Assembly: GCF_009939005.1 (NCBI RefSeq) | Contig: NZ_JAACJS010000015.1 | Span: 312,325-376,324, forward strand | Direction: 5' to 3' | Source: Sediminibacterium roseum | GTDB taxonomy: Bacteria; Bacteroidota; Bacteroidia; Chitinophagales; Chitinophagaceae | DNA length: 64,000 nt | In this document: in pieces, positions 51,173-61,525 of the stretch | Position numbering within the stretch: the first letter of the stretch is position 1 | Layout of the letters: every line of letters starts with the position of its first letter | Translations under genes and position numbers: made by a program | Notes under the pieces: generated by a model | What the model was told of the DNA's origin: nothing | The model's input: only the letters and a program-made list of their open reading frames with translations | Databases searched by the model: none

Positions 51173-52375
51173 TTATTCACCCAGGATCTCGTGCCCCAGT
51201 TTATCTCTTTTTGTTTCGAGGTATTTCAGGTTGTGCGAATTGGGATGAACTTCGATCGGAACAATGTCAACGATCTCCAATCCATATCCTTTCAAACCGG
51301 CGCGTTTGCGCGGGTTGTTGCTCATCAGTTTTAATTTATTGGCACCGAGATAACGCAGCATCTGTGCACCTACGCCGTAATCTCTTTCGTCCATGCCAAA
51401 ACCAAGGTGGAGGTTGGCCTCTACGGTGTCCATGCCTTCTTCCTGCAGTTTGTATGCCTTCAGTTTGTTGATGAGGCCAATGCCTCTTCCTTCCTGGTTC
51501 ATGTAAAGGATCACCCCTTTCCCTTCTTCTTCTACCATGGCCATGGCCTTGTGAAGCTGCTCGCCGCAATCGCAACGGAAACTGCCGAGGATATCGCCCG
51601 TAAAACAACTGCTGTGAACGCGTGTCAACACCGCTTCGTCTTCTGCCCATGTGCCTTTGACCATGGCAAGGTGTTCTGCGCCCGTTGTTTTTTCTTTAAA
51701 GGCCACCAGGGTAAAATGGCCCCATTTGGTTGGCATATCCACCCGCACCAGTTCTTCGATCAATGAATCGAGTTTCAAACGGTAATCGATCAGGTCTTTG
51801 ATGGAAACGGTTTTCAGGCCGAACCGCTTCCCGATCTCAAGCAACTGCGGCAAACGCGCCATGGTTCCGTCTTCGTTCATCACCTCCACTAGCACACCCG
51901 CGGGTTGCAGTCCTGCAAGACGCGGAATATCAACCGCCGCCTCTGTATGTCCTGTTCTGCGCAGCACCCCACCCGTTTTTGCACGCAACGGGAAGATATG
52001 CCCCGGCCTGCCCAGTTCCGATGGATGGGTTTGCGGATTTACCAGCGCCTGTATGGTCTTTGACCTGTCCTGCGCCGAAATACCAGTGGTGGTTCCCTGC
52101 CCTATAAGGTCTACCGAAACGGTAAAAGCGGTCTCATGCAAGGAAGTGTTGGAAGTAACCATCGGGTCGAGCTGCAGTTCTTTGCAGCGCTCTTCGGTAA
52201 GCGCGGCGCAGATGAGGCCGCGACCCTCTTTGCTCATAAAGTTGATGACCTCGGGTGTACAATGCTGCGCGGCGATGATAAAATCGCCCTCGTTCTCACG
52301 GTCCTCATCGTCTACCACTATGATCATTTTACCATTGCGGATATCATCAATCGCATCTTCAATTCTATCTAACAT
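51173..52375 (-). CDS. ribBA: Bifunctional 3,4-dihydroxy-2-butanone 4-phosphate synthase / GTP cyclohydrolase II
   Basis: This fusion starts both branches of riboflavin synthesis. The 400-residue protein starts at ATG 52375 ([15 protein letters not shown]); an upstream frame extension is rejected. The N-terminal RibB half has [14 protein letters not shown] and [15 protein letters not shown]. The RibA half has the three zinc cysteines in [20 protein letters not shown], the catalytic NQEGRGIGL, and [12 protein letters not shown]. Both halves retain their key residues, so both activities are expected. No FMN riboswitch is evident in the short leader. Confidence 0.97.
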   Translation of the reverse strand: MLDRIEDAIDDIRNGKMIIVVDDEDRENEGDFIIAAQHCTPEVINFMSKEGRGLICAALTEERCKELQLDPMVTSNTSLHETAFTVSVDLIGQGTTTGISAQDRSKTIQALVNPQTHPSELGRPGHIFPLRAKTGGVLRRTGHTEAAVDIPRLAGLQPAGVLVEVMNEDGTMARLPQLLEIGKRFGLKTVSIKDLIDYRLKLDSLIEELVRVDMPTKWGHFTLVAFKEKTTGAEHLAMVKGTWAEDEAVLTRVHSSCFTGDILGSFRCDCGEQLHKAMAMVEEEGKGVILYMNQEGRGIGLINKLKAYKLQEEGMDTVEANLHLGFGMDERDYGVGAQMLRYLGANKLKLMSNNPRKRAGLKGYGLEIVDIVPIEVHPNSHNLKYLETKRDKLGHEILGE

Positions 52376-52393
52376 AGGTTCCTGTTTGTCCGG

Positions 52394-52401
52394 CAAAATT
52401 A
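52394..52401 (-). promoter_or_regulatory. Putative -7 box for ribBA
   Basis: TAATTTTG on the minus strand matches TAnnTTTG, 18 bases before the ribBA ATG. The resulting leader would be about 13 bases, too short for a riboswitch. Confidence 0.45.
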
Positions 52402-52604
52402 CAGCCGAAGGGTTATATAAGGTGTGCTGACCGGGAATTTTACCAATAACGCAAGTCGACGGCCTGTTTCTGTTCGGACCCTGCAAAAGCTGGTGATTCG
52501 GTCTGCCACTACCAAAAAAACCGCTTTTTCACCCCCCATTCTGCGTTAAATACGCAATACGCGGCTTTGCATATCCTGGTTTCTTAGCGTATTGAAATAT
52601 CTGT

Positions 52605-55600
52605 ATGCGAGCCATTTTATCTTCCATCATTTTTTTGTTGCTGATCACATGCGTTCGTGCGCAGGTAACAGGCGGCAGTATCGCCGGAAAAGTAAAAGCC
52701 GAAAACGGGATACCCTTGCAGGGAGCATCCATCAGGATCAAACACGGCGCTACGGGAACCCTTTATTTTTCAACATCAGGCAAGACAGGAAATTTCTTTG
52801 TGCCCGATGTGTCGCCGGGGAACGGCTATTCCGCTGAGGTGTTTTTTGTAAATCATAAATCAGAGGTGCGCAGTAACATCACCGTAAACCTGGGCGAAGA
52901 AACAACAGTTGATTTCGTGATGAAGCAAAATGTGACTGTATTAAAGGAGGTCACTGTTTCGGCTGCACACCAAAACAGGAACAGCGGCATGGTCATTACA
53001 AGGGAAAAGATGGATCTTTTGCCCGGCCGGAACATGTACGAACAACTGCGCAGCATCCCGGTGGCAAGCTTGTCTGCGGGAAACGAAGGTGGCATTTCGT
53101 TTGCCGGGCAAAACAACCGTTACAATGCCATGTACATTGATGGTGCGATCAACAACGATGTGTTTGGATTGGCAGCATCGGGAACCAATGGCGGGCAGGC
53201 AGGCATTTCGATCTTACCTGCCGATGCAATTGCGCAGTTCCAGGTAGCCCTCACACCATATGATGCATCGCTGGGAAATTTTACCGGTGCGGCCATTAAC
53301 GCAACAACAAGATCGGGAACGAATCAAAAAGAAAATTCGGTGTATCATTATTTCAGCAACAGGGACCTGTCGGGGAAAACGCCTGTCGGCGAAAAAAAGG
53401 ATGCGGCGAAACTGAATACTTTTTTTTCGGGAACATACGGATGGCGCACACAGGGAGCGTTCATTAAAAACAAACTGTTCTATTTCGCCAACATCGAATT
53501 ACAGCGCGAGGTATTTTCCCAGCCATTTTTATTCGACCGCTACAAAGGGAACACAAAAGACATACGGTTGCTGAACATCCTTGCCAACACGGTCAAAGCA
53601 AGTTACCATTACGATCCCGGCAGCTTCCTCGATAACCCGGAAACGGTGAATGCAGACCGCGTGGTCATGCGCCTCGACTGGAACATCAATTGGAGAAACA
53701 GCCTGTCGGTAAGCCACCGTTACACCTACGCACAACGCATGAATGCAAATGCAGGCAATGAAAACACCATTCATTTCAGCAACGATGGATATGCATTTTT
53801 TTCCGGAACAAATTCGGTTTCCCTGGAATGGAAAAGCAGTTTCAATAAAAGCACGGCCAACAAACTGCTCGTTACGTATACAAAAGTGAACGACGACAGG
53901 GAGCCGCTGGATAAGCCCTTTCCCCGCGTTCGTATCAACGATGGCGAGGGTGCGATCCTGTTTGGAACCGACAACAGTTCAACGATCAACCAGCTGATTC
54001 AAAGCAACCTGGGTGTTGCCGACAAATTTAAATTCAATGCGGGGCCACATTTGCTCACCACGGGTTTTGACATCGAACACAACCGCATCAGGAACGCATT
54101 TATACAGAACAGTTTTGGGAGCTATACCTATTCATCGCCCGGTGATTTTCTGACAAACGATCATCCTTCCGCGTACCAGTTGGGTTTTTCGCTCGTGGAT
54201 AATATCAATGCCGATCAAACCATGGCCAGCGCTGCATTTTCTGTTTTGCGAACAGCGGTGTTTGTGAACGATGAGTTGCGCTTTAAAAATTTCGTATTGA
54301 ATTATGGGATCAGGTTCGATAAACATTTGTTCTTAACCGCTCCCGCCCGCAACGACTATGTAAACGATGTGGCGCTTCAGCAGATCGCCAAATACTGGGA
54401 CACGGAAGGAGCATTGTCGGGCGCACAAATAAACATACCCTTGTCTGTTTCGCCGAGAATCGGTTTCAGCTACCGCGATGCAAAACACGCGGTTGCCATC
54501 CGTGGTGGTGCGGGCATATTTTCAGGCCGGCTGCCCCTGGCCTGGCCGGGGGGCGTGTACAACAACAACGGGCTTTTTATCGGCGGGTTCTCTGCGAGCC
54601 TTTCGCAACTCGGCAAGATGAGGTTCCGTCCGGATCCTTTTCGTCAATGGACGCCCAGAGATTTCAACAGTGCCGGGAACAAGGAGCCACTCAATCTTAT
54701 TTCGGAAAAATTCAGCATGCCGGAATTATTCAGGGTGTCGCTGGCAGCGGAGAAAAAATGGAGCGATTGGACCACATCGTTGGAGCTTATGTTCAGCAAG
54801 AACATCAACGAGATCAGATACACCAACCTGAACCTGCTGCCGCCCGTTGGCACGGCGGAAGGGCCGGACAGGCGGTTTATTTATCCGGATGTGAACAATG
54901 CAAGAATCGGGCTGGAAGCAGGCGGATCGAATCCTTTCGATTATGCGATCCTTTTGGGAAACAACAAAGAAAGAACCGGCTATGCATATGACCTCAGCTT
55001 TGGCCTGGTGGGTTTACCCGGGCACAACTGGAAAGCCGATATCAGTTATCATTTTGGGCATTCCTACGTAAACAATGAAGGAACAAGCTCGGTAAACCTC
55101 ACCCAATGGCGAACGATGGAAACGGTCAATGGCCGGAACTTTCTTACCCGAAGCGTTTCTGATTTCAGCCCGGGCCATAGGGTATTCGCGGTCTTCAGCC
55201 GCGTGTTCCGGGGCAGGCACGGCGGGGCGTCGACCACCTGTTCGTTTACCTACAACGGGCAATCAGGGGCACCGGTGAGTTATGTATACGATGGAAGTAT
55301 GACAAGGGATGATGGAGCCTTTGGGGCATACGACCTGATCTATGTTCCAACGGCGGAAGAACTGGCAGGCGCCGTTTTTCTTCCGAATACGGTCAATGGA
55401 ACGGTTTATACGCCGGCCCAACAAAAAGAAGCGTTCAACCGGTTGATCGAAAACGATGGCTACCTGAAAAGCCGCCGCGGCAATTACGCAGAGCGGAACG
55501 GGAGCCGGATGCCTTTTGAACATGTGGTAGACCTGAAGATCTTATACGACCTGCGGCTGAAGGTAGCCGGCGACAAGTGCCGCCTCCAGCTCAGTTTCGA

Positions 55601-55835
55601 TCTTTTCAACTTCACCAATTTCCTGAACAGGGATTGGGGCCGCAGGTATTTCCAGCCCAACGGCCAGGTGGCGCTGCTGGATTTTGCCGGCTATACAGGC
55701 GCGGGCGCAACAGTGCCGCAGTTCAAATTTAATGCCACGACGGAATTGAAGGAAAAATGGACCGCCAGTCTTTCAACCACCCCTGCCTATAGTGCACGTT
55801 GGAACGGCAGATTGGGTATCAGATTGTTATTTTGA
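52605..55835 (+). CDS. Oar-like TonB-dependent receptor, copy 1
   Basis: A 1076-residue outer-membrane protein. The signal peptide is MRAILSSIIFLLLITCVRAQ. A carboxypeptidase-regulatory-like beta-sandwich follows (GSIAGKVKAENGIPLQGASI, about residues 24-100), then a plug (LLPGRNMYEQLRSIPVASLS, NNRYNAMYIDGAINNDVFG) and a large beta-barrel ending in WNGRLGIRLLF. The layout is that of Myxococcus Oar and its Bacteroidota relatives, involved in uptake or export across the outer membrane. No SusD partner follows, so it is not a typical glycan-uptake pair. Substrate unknown. Confidence 0.9.
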   Translation: MRAILSSIIFLLLITCVRAQVTGGSIAGKVKAENGIPLQGASIRIKHGATGTLYFSTSGKTGNFFVPDVSPGNGYSAEVFFVNHKSEVRSNITVNLGEETTVDFVMKQNVTVLKEVTVSAAHQNRNSGMVITREKMDLLPGRNMYEQLRSIPVASLSAGNEGGISFAGQNNRYNAMYIDGAINNDVFGLAASGTNGGQAGISILPADAIAQFQVALTPYDASLGNFTGAAINATTRSGTNQKENSVYHYFSNRDLSGKTPVGEKKDAAKLNTFFSGTYGWRTQGAFIKNKLFYFANIELQREVFSQPFLFDRYKGNTKDIRLLNILANTVKASYHYDPGSFLDNPETVNADRVVMRLDWNINWRNSLSVSHRYTYAQRMNANAGNENTIHFSNDGYAFFSGTNSVSLEWKSSFNKSTANKLLVTYTKVNDDREPLDKPFPRVRINDGEGAILFGTDNSSTINQLIQSNLGVADKFKFNAGPHLLTTGFDIEHNRIRNAFIQNSFGSYTYSSPGDFLTNDHPSAYQLGFSLVDNINADQTMASAAFSVLRTAVFVNDELRFKNFVLNYGIRFDKHLFLTAPARNDYVNDVALQQIAKYWDTEGALSGAQINIPLSVSPRIGFSYRDAKHAVAIRGGAGIFSGRLPLAWPGGVYNNNGLFIGGFSASLSQLGKMRFRPDPFRQWTPRDFNSAGNKEPLNLISEKFSMPELFRVSLAAEKKWSDWTTSLELMFSKNINEIRYTNLNLLPPVGTAEGPDRRFIYPDVNNARIGLEAGGSNPFDYAILLGNNKERTGYAYDLSFGLVGLPGHNWKADISYHFGHSYVNNEGTSSVNLTQWRTMETVNGRNFLTRSVSDFSPGHRVFAVFSRVFRGRHGGASTTCSFTYNGQSGAPVSYVYDGSMTRDDGAFGAYDLIYVPTAEELAGAVFLPNTVNGTVYTPAQQKEAFNRLIENDGYLKSRRGNYAERNGSRMPFEHVVDLKILYDLRLKVAGDKCRLQLSFDLFNFTNFLNRDWGRRYFQPNGQVALLDFAGYTGAGATVPQFKFNATTELKEKWTASLSTTPAYSARWNGRLGIRLLF

Positions 55836-56053
55836 CATTAGCGCATTACCACGCAGTAAACACATGAAACATTTTTAGCATAAAGCAGTACCGGGACAAC
55901 TATTACCGGATTATTAGGCATGAGAAAACGTTGTTTTATCACCAATTAATCCCCATTCGCGGGCAGGATTATGAACAAATTAACAATATTTTCGAAAATG
56001 CCTGTTTAAGCCGTGCGGATGCCTCATATTTGCAAAATCTAAAACTATGTTTT

Positions 56054-59000
56054 ATGCGAATTACAAAGAGAATTTTAATGATGCTGCCGGCTTTACTGAT
56101 GGCCATGGCATCAATGGCGCAGGTTACCACGAGTACCATCGCCGGAGCCGTAACTTCCAAGGGGCAGGGCCTCGAAGGAGCGTCGGTAAAGGCAGTGCAC
56201 ATCCCGTCTGGTACAACCTACACCACAGTGAGTAAAAAGGGTGGATCCTTCAATTTGCCGGGTCTGCGTGCGGGTGGTCCTTACACCTTGACAATTTCGT
56301 ATGTAGGTTTAACAACCTTTGTAGAGGACGGTTTTTCCATCCCGCTGGGTTCAACTTACGACGTTAATGCTGAAATGAAAGACGGCACAACAGAATTGTC
56401 TGCCGTAGTAGTATTGGGAACAAAAAGAAGGGCAGCCGTTGAAAAGATCGGTACTTCTACCAATATCGGTCAACTGCAACTGAGCACATTGCCTACGATC
56501 TCCAGGAGCATTACAGACTTTACCCGTCTTACGCCACAGGCAAGCGGAAACAGTTTTGCCGGACGTGACGGTAAAATGAACAACGTAACCGTTGATGGTG
56601 CAAACCTCAACAACAACTTTGGTTTGAACACCGACGCGTTGCCAGGTGGTGGTAACCCGATCTCATTGGATGCGTTCCAGGAGATCTCCGTTAACATCGC
56701 TCCTTACGATGTTAAACAATCGGGTTTCACAGGTGCATCGATCAATGCGATCACGAAAAGCGGTACCAACACTTTCCATGGAAGTGCTTACACTGTTTTC
56801 CGTAACCAGAATTACAACGGTCTCAACGTAGCGGGCACCAAACTGGCTGCACCTGCAACTACAAGCAACAAAATTTACGGTGCTACTGTAGGCGGACCGA
56901 TCATCAAAAACAAATTGTTCTTCTTCATTACCGGCGAGCAGGAAACAGGCTCTGCACCGGGCGTAACCTTCTCTCCGAAAGGAGGATCAGGCAACGGTAC
57001 CACTTCAAATGTGCCTATCGATTCATTGGCGAAACTGTCTAACTACCTGCAAACCAAATATGGTTACAGCACCGGTGCTTACGACAACTTCGGCGCTAAC
57101 GAAACAAAAAACCACAAGATCCTTGCTAAGATCGACTGGAACATCAGCAACCAGCACAAGCTGACTGCGAAATTCAGCGATTTCAAGGCTACAGGCTATA
57201 CACCACCAAGCGGTAGCGGTGGTATCAATGGTGCAAACAGCCAGTCGGCCATCGTTTCATACATCGGTTCTTACCGTTTTGGAGCGCAGGCGATGAGCTT
57301 TGCCAATTCTTTCTACAAAACAACAGACAAGGTTAGAAGCTATTCATTGGAGTTGAACAGTAACTTCAATGGTAAATTCGCAAACCAGTTCATCACTACA
57401 CTCACCAAAATTGCAAGCACCAAAGGACACGACGGCATGAACTTCCCGTTCATCGATATCCTCGGTTTAACAGCGGGCAGCAAGGTGAACTATATGGCGG
57501 CGGGTAACGAACCATTCAACGGTAACAACAACGATGTTATCAATGATGTATTCAATATCACAGACAACTTTACTTATTTCGCAGGCAAACATACCATCAC
57601 TGCAGGTGCAACTTACGAGTACCAGAGAGTAGGTAACATGTTCATGCCGGGTTCACAAGGTTATTATGTTTATGGATCACTGGATGATTTCATCAACAAC
57701 AGGGCTCCAAAACTTTTCTCTATCAACTATTCACTGGTACCGGGAGAAGATGCGGTTTACTCAGCCAACCTGAAGATCGGTCAGCTCGGTGGTTATATCC
57801 AGGACGAATTCAACATCAACCCACGCTTCAAACTCACTTATGGTTTGAGGATCGATGTTCCGGTTTATCCTACGCAACCACTCAACAACCCGGCTATCGC
57901 AGCGCTTACTTTTGCAGACCGCAACGGAAACCCTGCGCAGTATTCTACAGGCAGGTGGCCAAAAGCAACCAACTACTATGCACCAAGAGCATCGTTCCGT
58001 TGGGATGTTAATGGAGACAAGAGCCAGATCATCCGTGGTGGTTCAGGTATATTCACAGGCCGCGTACCGTATGTATTGCTCACCAACATGCCATCAACAA
58101 GTGCGATGTACACATTCGGCGCATTGGTTACTGCAACATCTGACCTGAACAACTTCCTGTTCAACCCCGATCCAAAAGCATACAATCCTTTCTACAACAG
58201 CAGCCTGAACCCTGCGCAGTTCCCTAAAACAGTGGGTACGGTAGCGCCAGGTACATTTGCTGTACTGGATAAAAACTTCAAGTTCCCGCAGGTATGGCGC
58301 ACAAACATTGCGATCGACCAGCAGCTTGGAAAAGGTTGGTCTTACACCATCGAAGGTTTGTTCACACAATCTTTGAACGATCCTATCATGCGTAACGCAA
58401 ACCAGAAAAACCCTGATGCTACCATTACACTGGCACCGGGCGTAACCCGTCCTTACTACAGCAGCAGCAGTGCAGCGGTAAGAAGGATCAATTCTGCGAT
58501 CACAAATGCAACTGTTCTTGAGAACACAAACAAGAACTATTCATTCTCGATCACAGCAGCCATTTCAAAAGCGTTCACAAAAGGATTCTACGGATCATTG
58601 GCTTACACCTATGCAGTTGCATCTGATGTTACCGCCAACCCTGGTAGCCAGGCCGCATCCATCTGGGCCGGTAACCAGAACGTTGGTACACAGAACGACC
58701 TGGAGTCTTACAACTCACAGTTCGCAGTACCTCACCGTATCGTAGCTTCTTTGTCTTACCGTGTTGAATACCTGAAACACCTTGCTTCTACTTTCTCCTT
58801 CTTCTACGAAGGAAATACGCAGGGCCGTTACACTTACCAATACGCGAACGACCTGAACAACGATGGTAACACTGCTGACCTCCTTTACATCCCTAAGAAC
58901 ACATCAGAAATGAACTTTGCTCCAAAAGCCGCTTCAGGAACAACGCCTGCGTTCAGCGCAGCTGACCAGGTTGCTGCTTTCGAGAAATTCATTACACAAG

Positions 59001-59377
59001 ATCCTTACCTGAGCAAACACAGGGGTGAGAACGCACAAAGAAACGGTGCATTGTATCCTTTCTACCACAGGGTTGATTTCAACTTCCTCCAGGATATCTT
59101 TACCAATGTTGGTAAATACAAAAACACACTGCAATTCAACCTTACAGTGGTTAACTTCCTGAACCTGTTGAACAACAACTGGGGCATCAGAAAATCATAC
59201 GTAGTAAACAACCCACTTACCGTGGCTTCTGTAACTGCGGGTGTTCCTCAATACACATTGGCTACTTACACTCCGCAGGGAGCAACTGTAAGCCAGTTGG
59301 TTGACAGGACCTTTGTAAACGTTAACTCTACCTCAACTACATGGGGTATCCAGATGGGCTTCAAATACCTGTTCTAA
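56054..59377 (+). CDS. Oar-like TonB-dependent receptor, copy 2
   Basis: A 1107-residue paralogue of the preceding receptor. It starts at the ATG at 56054 (MRITKRILMMLPALLMAMAS, a signal peptide). The regulatory-like domain (STIAGAVTSKGQGLEGASVK), plug (FAGRDGKMNNVTVDGANLNN) and barrel, ending TTWGIQMGFKYLF, follow. Codon use differs visibly from copy 1: GGT, CGT and AAC dominate, as in the ribosomal protein genes, suggesting strong expression. A powerful terminator follows. An open frame upstream is rejected as leader. Substrate unknown; likely an abundant outer-membrane protein. Confidence 0.9.
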   Translation: MRITKRILMMLPALLMAMASMAQVTTSTIAGAVTSKGQGLEGASVKAVHIPSGTTYTTVSKKGGSFNLPGLRAGGPYTLTISYVGLTTFVEDGFSIPLGSTYDVNAEMKDGTTELSAVVVLGTKRRAAVEKIGTSTNIGQLQLSTLPTISRSITDFTRLTPQASGNSFAGRDGKMNNVTVDGANLNNNFGLNTDALPGGGNPISLDAFQEISVNIAPYDVKQSGFTGASINAITKSGTNTFHGSAYTVFRNQNYNGLNVAGTKLAAPATTSNKIYGATVGGPIIKNKLFFFITGEQETGSAPGVTFSPKGGSGNGTTSNVPIDSLAKLSNYLQTKYGYSTGAYDNFGANETKNHKILAKIDWNISNQHKLTAKFSDFKATGYTPPSGSGGINGANSQSAIVSYIGSYRFGAQAMSFANSFYKTTDKVRSYSLELNSNFNGKFANQFITTLTKIASTKGHDGMNFPFIDILGLTAGSKVNYMAAGNEPFNGNNNDVINDVFNITDNFTYFAGKHTITAGATYEYQRVGNMFMPGSQGYYVYGSLDDFINNRAPKLFSINYSLVPGEDAVYSANLKIGQLGGYIQDEFNINPRFKLTYGLRIDVPVYPTQPLNNPAIAALTFADRNGNPAQYSTGRWPKATNYYAPRASFRWDVNGDKSQIIRGGSGIFTGRVPYVLLTNMPSTSAMYTFGALVTATSDLNNFLFNPDPKAYNPFYNSSLNPAQFPKTVGTVAPGTFAVLDKNFKFPQVWRTNIAIDQQLGKGWSYTIEGLFTQSLNDPIMRNANQKNPDATITLAPGVTRPYYSSSSAAVRRINSAITNATVLENTNKNYSFSITAAISKAFTKGFYGSLAYTYAVASDVTANPGSQAASIWAGNQNVGTQNDLESYNSQFAVPHRIVASLSYRVEYLKHLASTFSFFYEGNTQGRYTYQYANDLNNDGNTADLLYIPKNTSEMNFAPKAASGTTPAFSAADQVAAFEKFITQDPYLSKHRGENAQRNGALYPFYHRVDFNFLQDIFTNVGKYKNTLQFNLTVVNFLNLLNNNWGIRKSYVVNNPLTVASVTAGVPQYTLATYTPQGATVSQLVDRTFVNVNSTSTTWGIQMGFKYLF

Positions 59378-59426
59378 AACAGGAAGCCCGGTATTTACGG
59401 GCCTTGTTTGAGTCTTGAATAAAAAG

Positions 59427-59462
59427 GAACCCCGGTCAATGCTGACCGGGGTTCTTTTTTTT
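59427..59462 (+). terminator. Rho-independent terminator after Oar-like copy 2
   Basis: GAACCCCGGTCA and TGACCGGGGTTC, perfect 12-base arms around the loop ATGC, followed by eight Ts, 50 bases after the stop codon. Confidence 0.93.
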
Positions 59463-59505
59463 GAGTGCTCCGTTGCCGTAAGTTCGTGCCGGACATAAAG
59501 AAAAC

Positions 59506-59541
59506 AACAAGCCTGGTCGGATCGACCAGGCTTGTTTGTTT
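59506..59541 (-). terminator. Hairpin terminator after the esterase gene
   Basis: AACAAGCCTGGTCG pairs with CGACCAGGCTTGTT around GAT. T-rich flanks occur on both sides, so it may act in both directions. It is 30 bases past the esterase stop codon on the minus strand. Confidence 0.8.
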
Positions 59542-59565
59542 ATAAAAACGTTTAGGGTCCGGAAC

Positions 59566-60378
59566 TCAGATCCCCCACCCCCATTTCAAAAACGCGGGAA
59601 ACGCTTTTGCCCAGGTGGCCACGTCGTGTTTGCCGTTTTCGAGTTCGAGGTATTTGATGTGTTCGTCGGTATAGCCTTTTGATTTGAGTTCGAAAATAAG
59701 ATCAAGCGCATCGTCGATGGAATCGATCACGCCATTGTTGTTGCGGTCTGCGGTTTCATCTTCTGTACCGCATTCTATGAAGAAACGGAGCCAGGGATGG
59801 AAGTTTCCTTTGCGCACCTGCAGGTGCATGAGCCTGTCCTGCTCATCGTTGTACCCCTCATCATACCCTTTCCTGCGCCACCAGAACGATCCGCTGAACG
59901 AAGCGGCGCGGCTGAATTCGCTGGCATGGTTCCAAACAATATCAACCGCACTCAATGCTCCCAGCGAGAACCCTGCAAATGATTTGTCTTTGAATGAAGG
60001 CGTATTGTAGGCCCTGCGTATAAAAGGCAGCAACTCTTCAAAAATAAACTTGCTGTACAACCCTGCTTTCGCACCGCGGCCCTTGAAATCAGCTGAATAA
60101 GCGGTACCGTATTCCATTTTCCTGTCGGGGCCGCAATGTATGCCCACACAGACCAAAGGTTCTATCTGTTGCCGGGTGATGAGGCCGTCGAGAATTTCAT
60201 CGAATGGCATCTGGAGAAGATCCTGTCCGTCGTTGATCAGTAAAAGGCTCAACTGTTCAGGACTGGCCATTGCGGAGGGCAGGTACACATCAACAATCAC
60301 TTCACGCTCCAGGTATTCAGAACTGATGGTACATTGCTCTACCACAACGGAAGAGAGTGTTGTCTTGCTTTCGGTCAT
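59566..60378 (-). CDS. Alpha/beta-hydrolase esterase (PF00756 type) with EF-hand loop
   Basis: A 270-residue esterase related to Fes/esterase-D. The nucleophile elbow is AGFSLGALSAVD with Ser138, and the His is in ENGKHDVATW (His251). A canonical EF-hand loop, DRNNNGVIDSID, occupies residues 211-222 (Asp1, Asn3, Asn5, Gly6, Ile8, Asp9, Asp12), suggesting calcium dependence. There is no signal peptide, so it is probably cytoplasmic. Start ATG at 60378 preferred to a TTG 9 bases upstream. It is divergent from the ATP-grasp gene. Confidence 0.9.
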   Translation of the reverse strand: MTESKTTLSSVVVEQCTISSEYLEREVIVDVYLPSAMASPEQLSLLLINDGQDLLQMPFDEILDGLITRQQIEPLVCVGIHCGPDRKMEYGTAYSADFKGRGAKAGLYSKFIFEELLPFIRRAYNTPSFKDKSFAGFSLGALSAVDIVWNHASEFSRAASFSGSFWWRRKGYDEGYNDEQDRLMHLQVRKGNFHPWLRFFIECGTEDETADRNNNGVIDSIDDALDLIFELKSKGYTDEHIKYLELENGKHDVATWAKAFPAFLKWGWGI

Positions 60379-60546
60379 AGATCTCAAAAATAACGGAAAA
60401 GGGGGAAAGTGAGTGGTGGGCAGTGAATCGCAGGTTTACCTGTCTGCAAAAACAATTTTACTGGCACACCTTTTTATTTCAACACAGTTTCGTTAAATTG
60501 AAAACGGTTACATCATTTAGCACCATTCTTCATCAAACTATTATTT

Positions 60547-61500
60547 ATGAAAAAGATCGGCATCCTGTTTGGGCAGGAAAGAAGTTTTCCAATGGCCTTT
60601 GTTGAAAGGATCAACAGTAAGAATATCGATGGCATTACAGCGGAGCCGGTTCGGATCGACAAAGTTATGCAGGGCGAGCCGAGTGGGTATGATGTGATCG
60701 TGGACAGGATCAGCCAGGACATTCCCTTCTACCGCGCATTCCTGAAGAACGCCGCCCTTTGCGGCACCGCGGTGATCAACAATCCTTTCTGGTGGAGCGC
60801 GGACGAAAAATTTTTCAACAACTGTCTCGCTACAAAGATCGACGTGCCTGTTCCCAAAACCGTGATCCTGCCATCGCGCGATCTACCGCCCGATACCACC
60901 GATCAATCGTTCAGCAATCTTGCCTACCCGCTCGATTGGGATGGCATCTTTAACTATGTTGGCTTCCCGGCATACATGAAACCTTTCGCCGGGGGCGGAT
61001 GGAAAAACGTATACAAGCTCACCAGCATGGATGATTTCTTTGACAAGCATGCAGAGACCAACCAGCTCATTATGATGCTCCAGGAAGAGATCATCTTCGA
61101 AGAATATTACCGTTGCTATTGCATTGGCGGAAAGTATGTGCGCATCATGTCGTACGAACCGCGCAACCCACACCACCTGCGTTACGTGGCGGATTTCAAA
61201 CCTTCGGAAGCGAGGCTCAAGCAAATGACCGATATCGTGCTGCGCATCAACAATTACCTCGGCTACGATTTCAACACCGTGGAACTTGCCGTACGCGATG
61301 GCGTTCCCTACGCGATCGACTTCTGTAATCCCGCGCCGGATGCGGACCTCAAGAGCGTGGGCCAGGAGAATTTCGACTGGGTAGTAGAAACCGCAGCAAC
61401 CTTCGCCATCGAAAAAGCACAGGCAAATGTTCCCGGGGCAGACAACCTTACCTGGGGCGAGTATGTAAAGCGGAGTGCAGGGGGAAAGAAACTTTATTAA
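60547..61500 (+). CDS. ATP-grasp ligase-like protein
   Basis: A 317-residue protein with the ATP-grasp fold: a pre-ATP-grasp Rossmann-like start (MKKIGILFGQERSFPMAFVE), then VNNPFWWSADEKFFNN-like region at about 75-90, PAYMKPFAGGGWKNVYKL (ATP-binding lysine), MLQEEIIFEEYYRCYCIGG, and NTVELAVRDGVPYAIDFCNP (metal-binding Glu/Asp/Asn). Such enzymes join a carboxylate to an amine or thiol through an acyl phosphate. Its stop lies 25 bases before a YbdK-like carboxylate-amine ligase gene, so they likely act in one pathway. Substrates unknown. Confidence 0.87.
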   Translation: MKKIGILFGQERSFPMAFVERINSKNIDGITAEPVRIDKVMQGEPSGYDVIVDRISQDIPFYRAFLKNAALCGTAVINNPFWWSADEKFFNNCLATKIDVPVPKTVILPSRDLPPDTTDQSFSNLAYPLDWDGIFNYVGFPAYMKPFAGGGWKNVYKLTSMDDFFDKHAETNQLIMMLQEEIIFEEYYRCYCIGGKYVRIMSYEPRNPHHLRYVADFKPSEARLKQMTDIVLRINNYLGYDFNTVELAVRDGVPYAIDFCNPAPDADLKSVGQENFDWVVETAATFAIEKAQANVPGADNLTWGEYVKRSAGGKKLY

Positions 61501-61525
61501 TTCAGCTAACGGCTCAAAGCAACAC

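Noticed and set aside
52376..52604. FMN riboswitch before ribBA
   Set aside because: The predicted leader is about 13 bases and I see no RFN-element helices in the gap.
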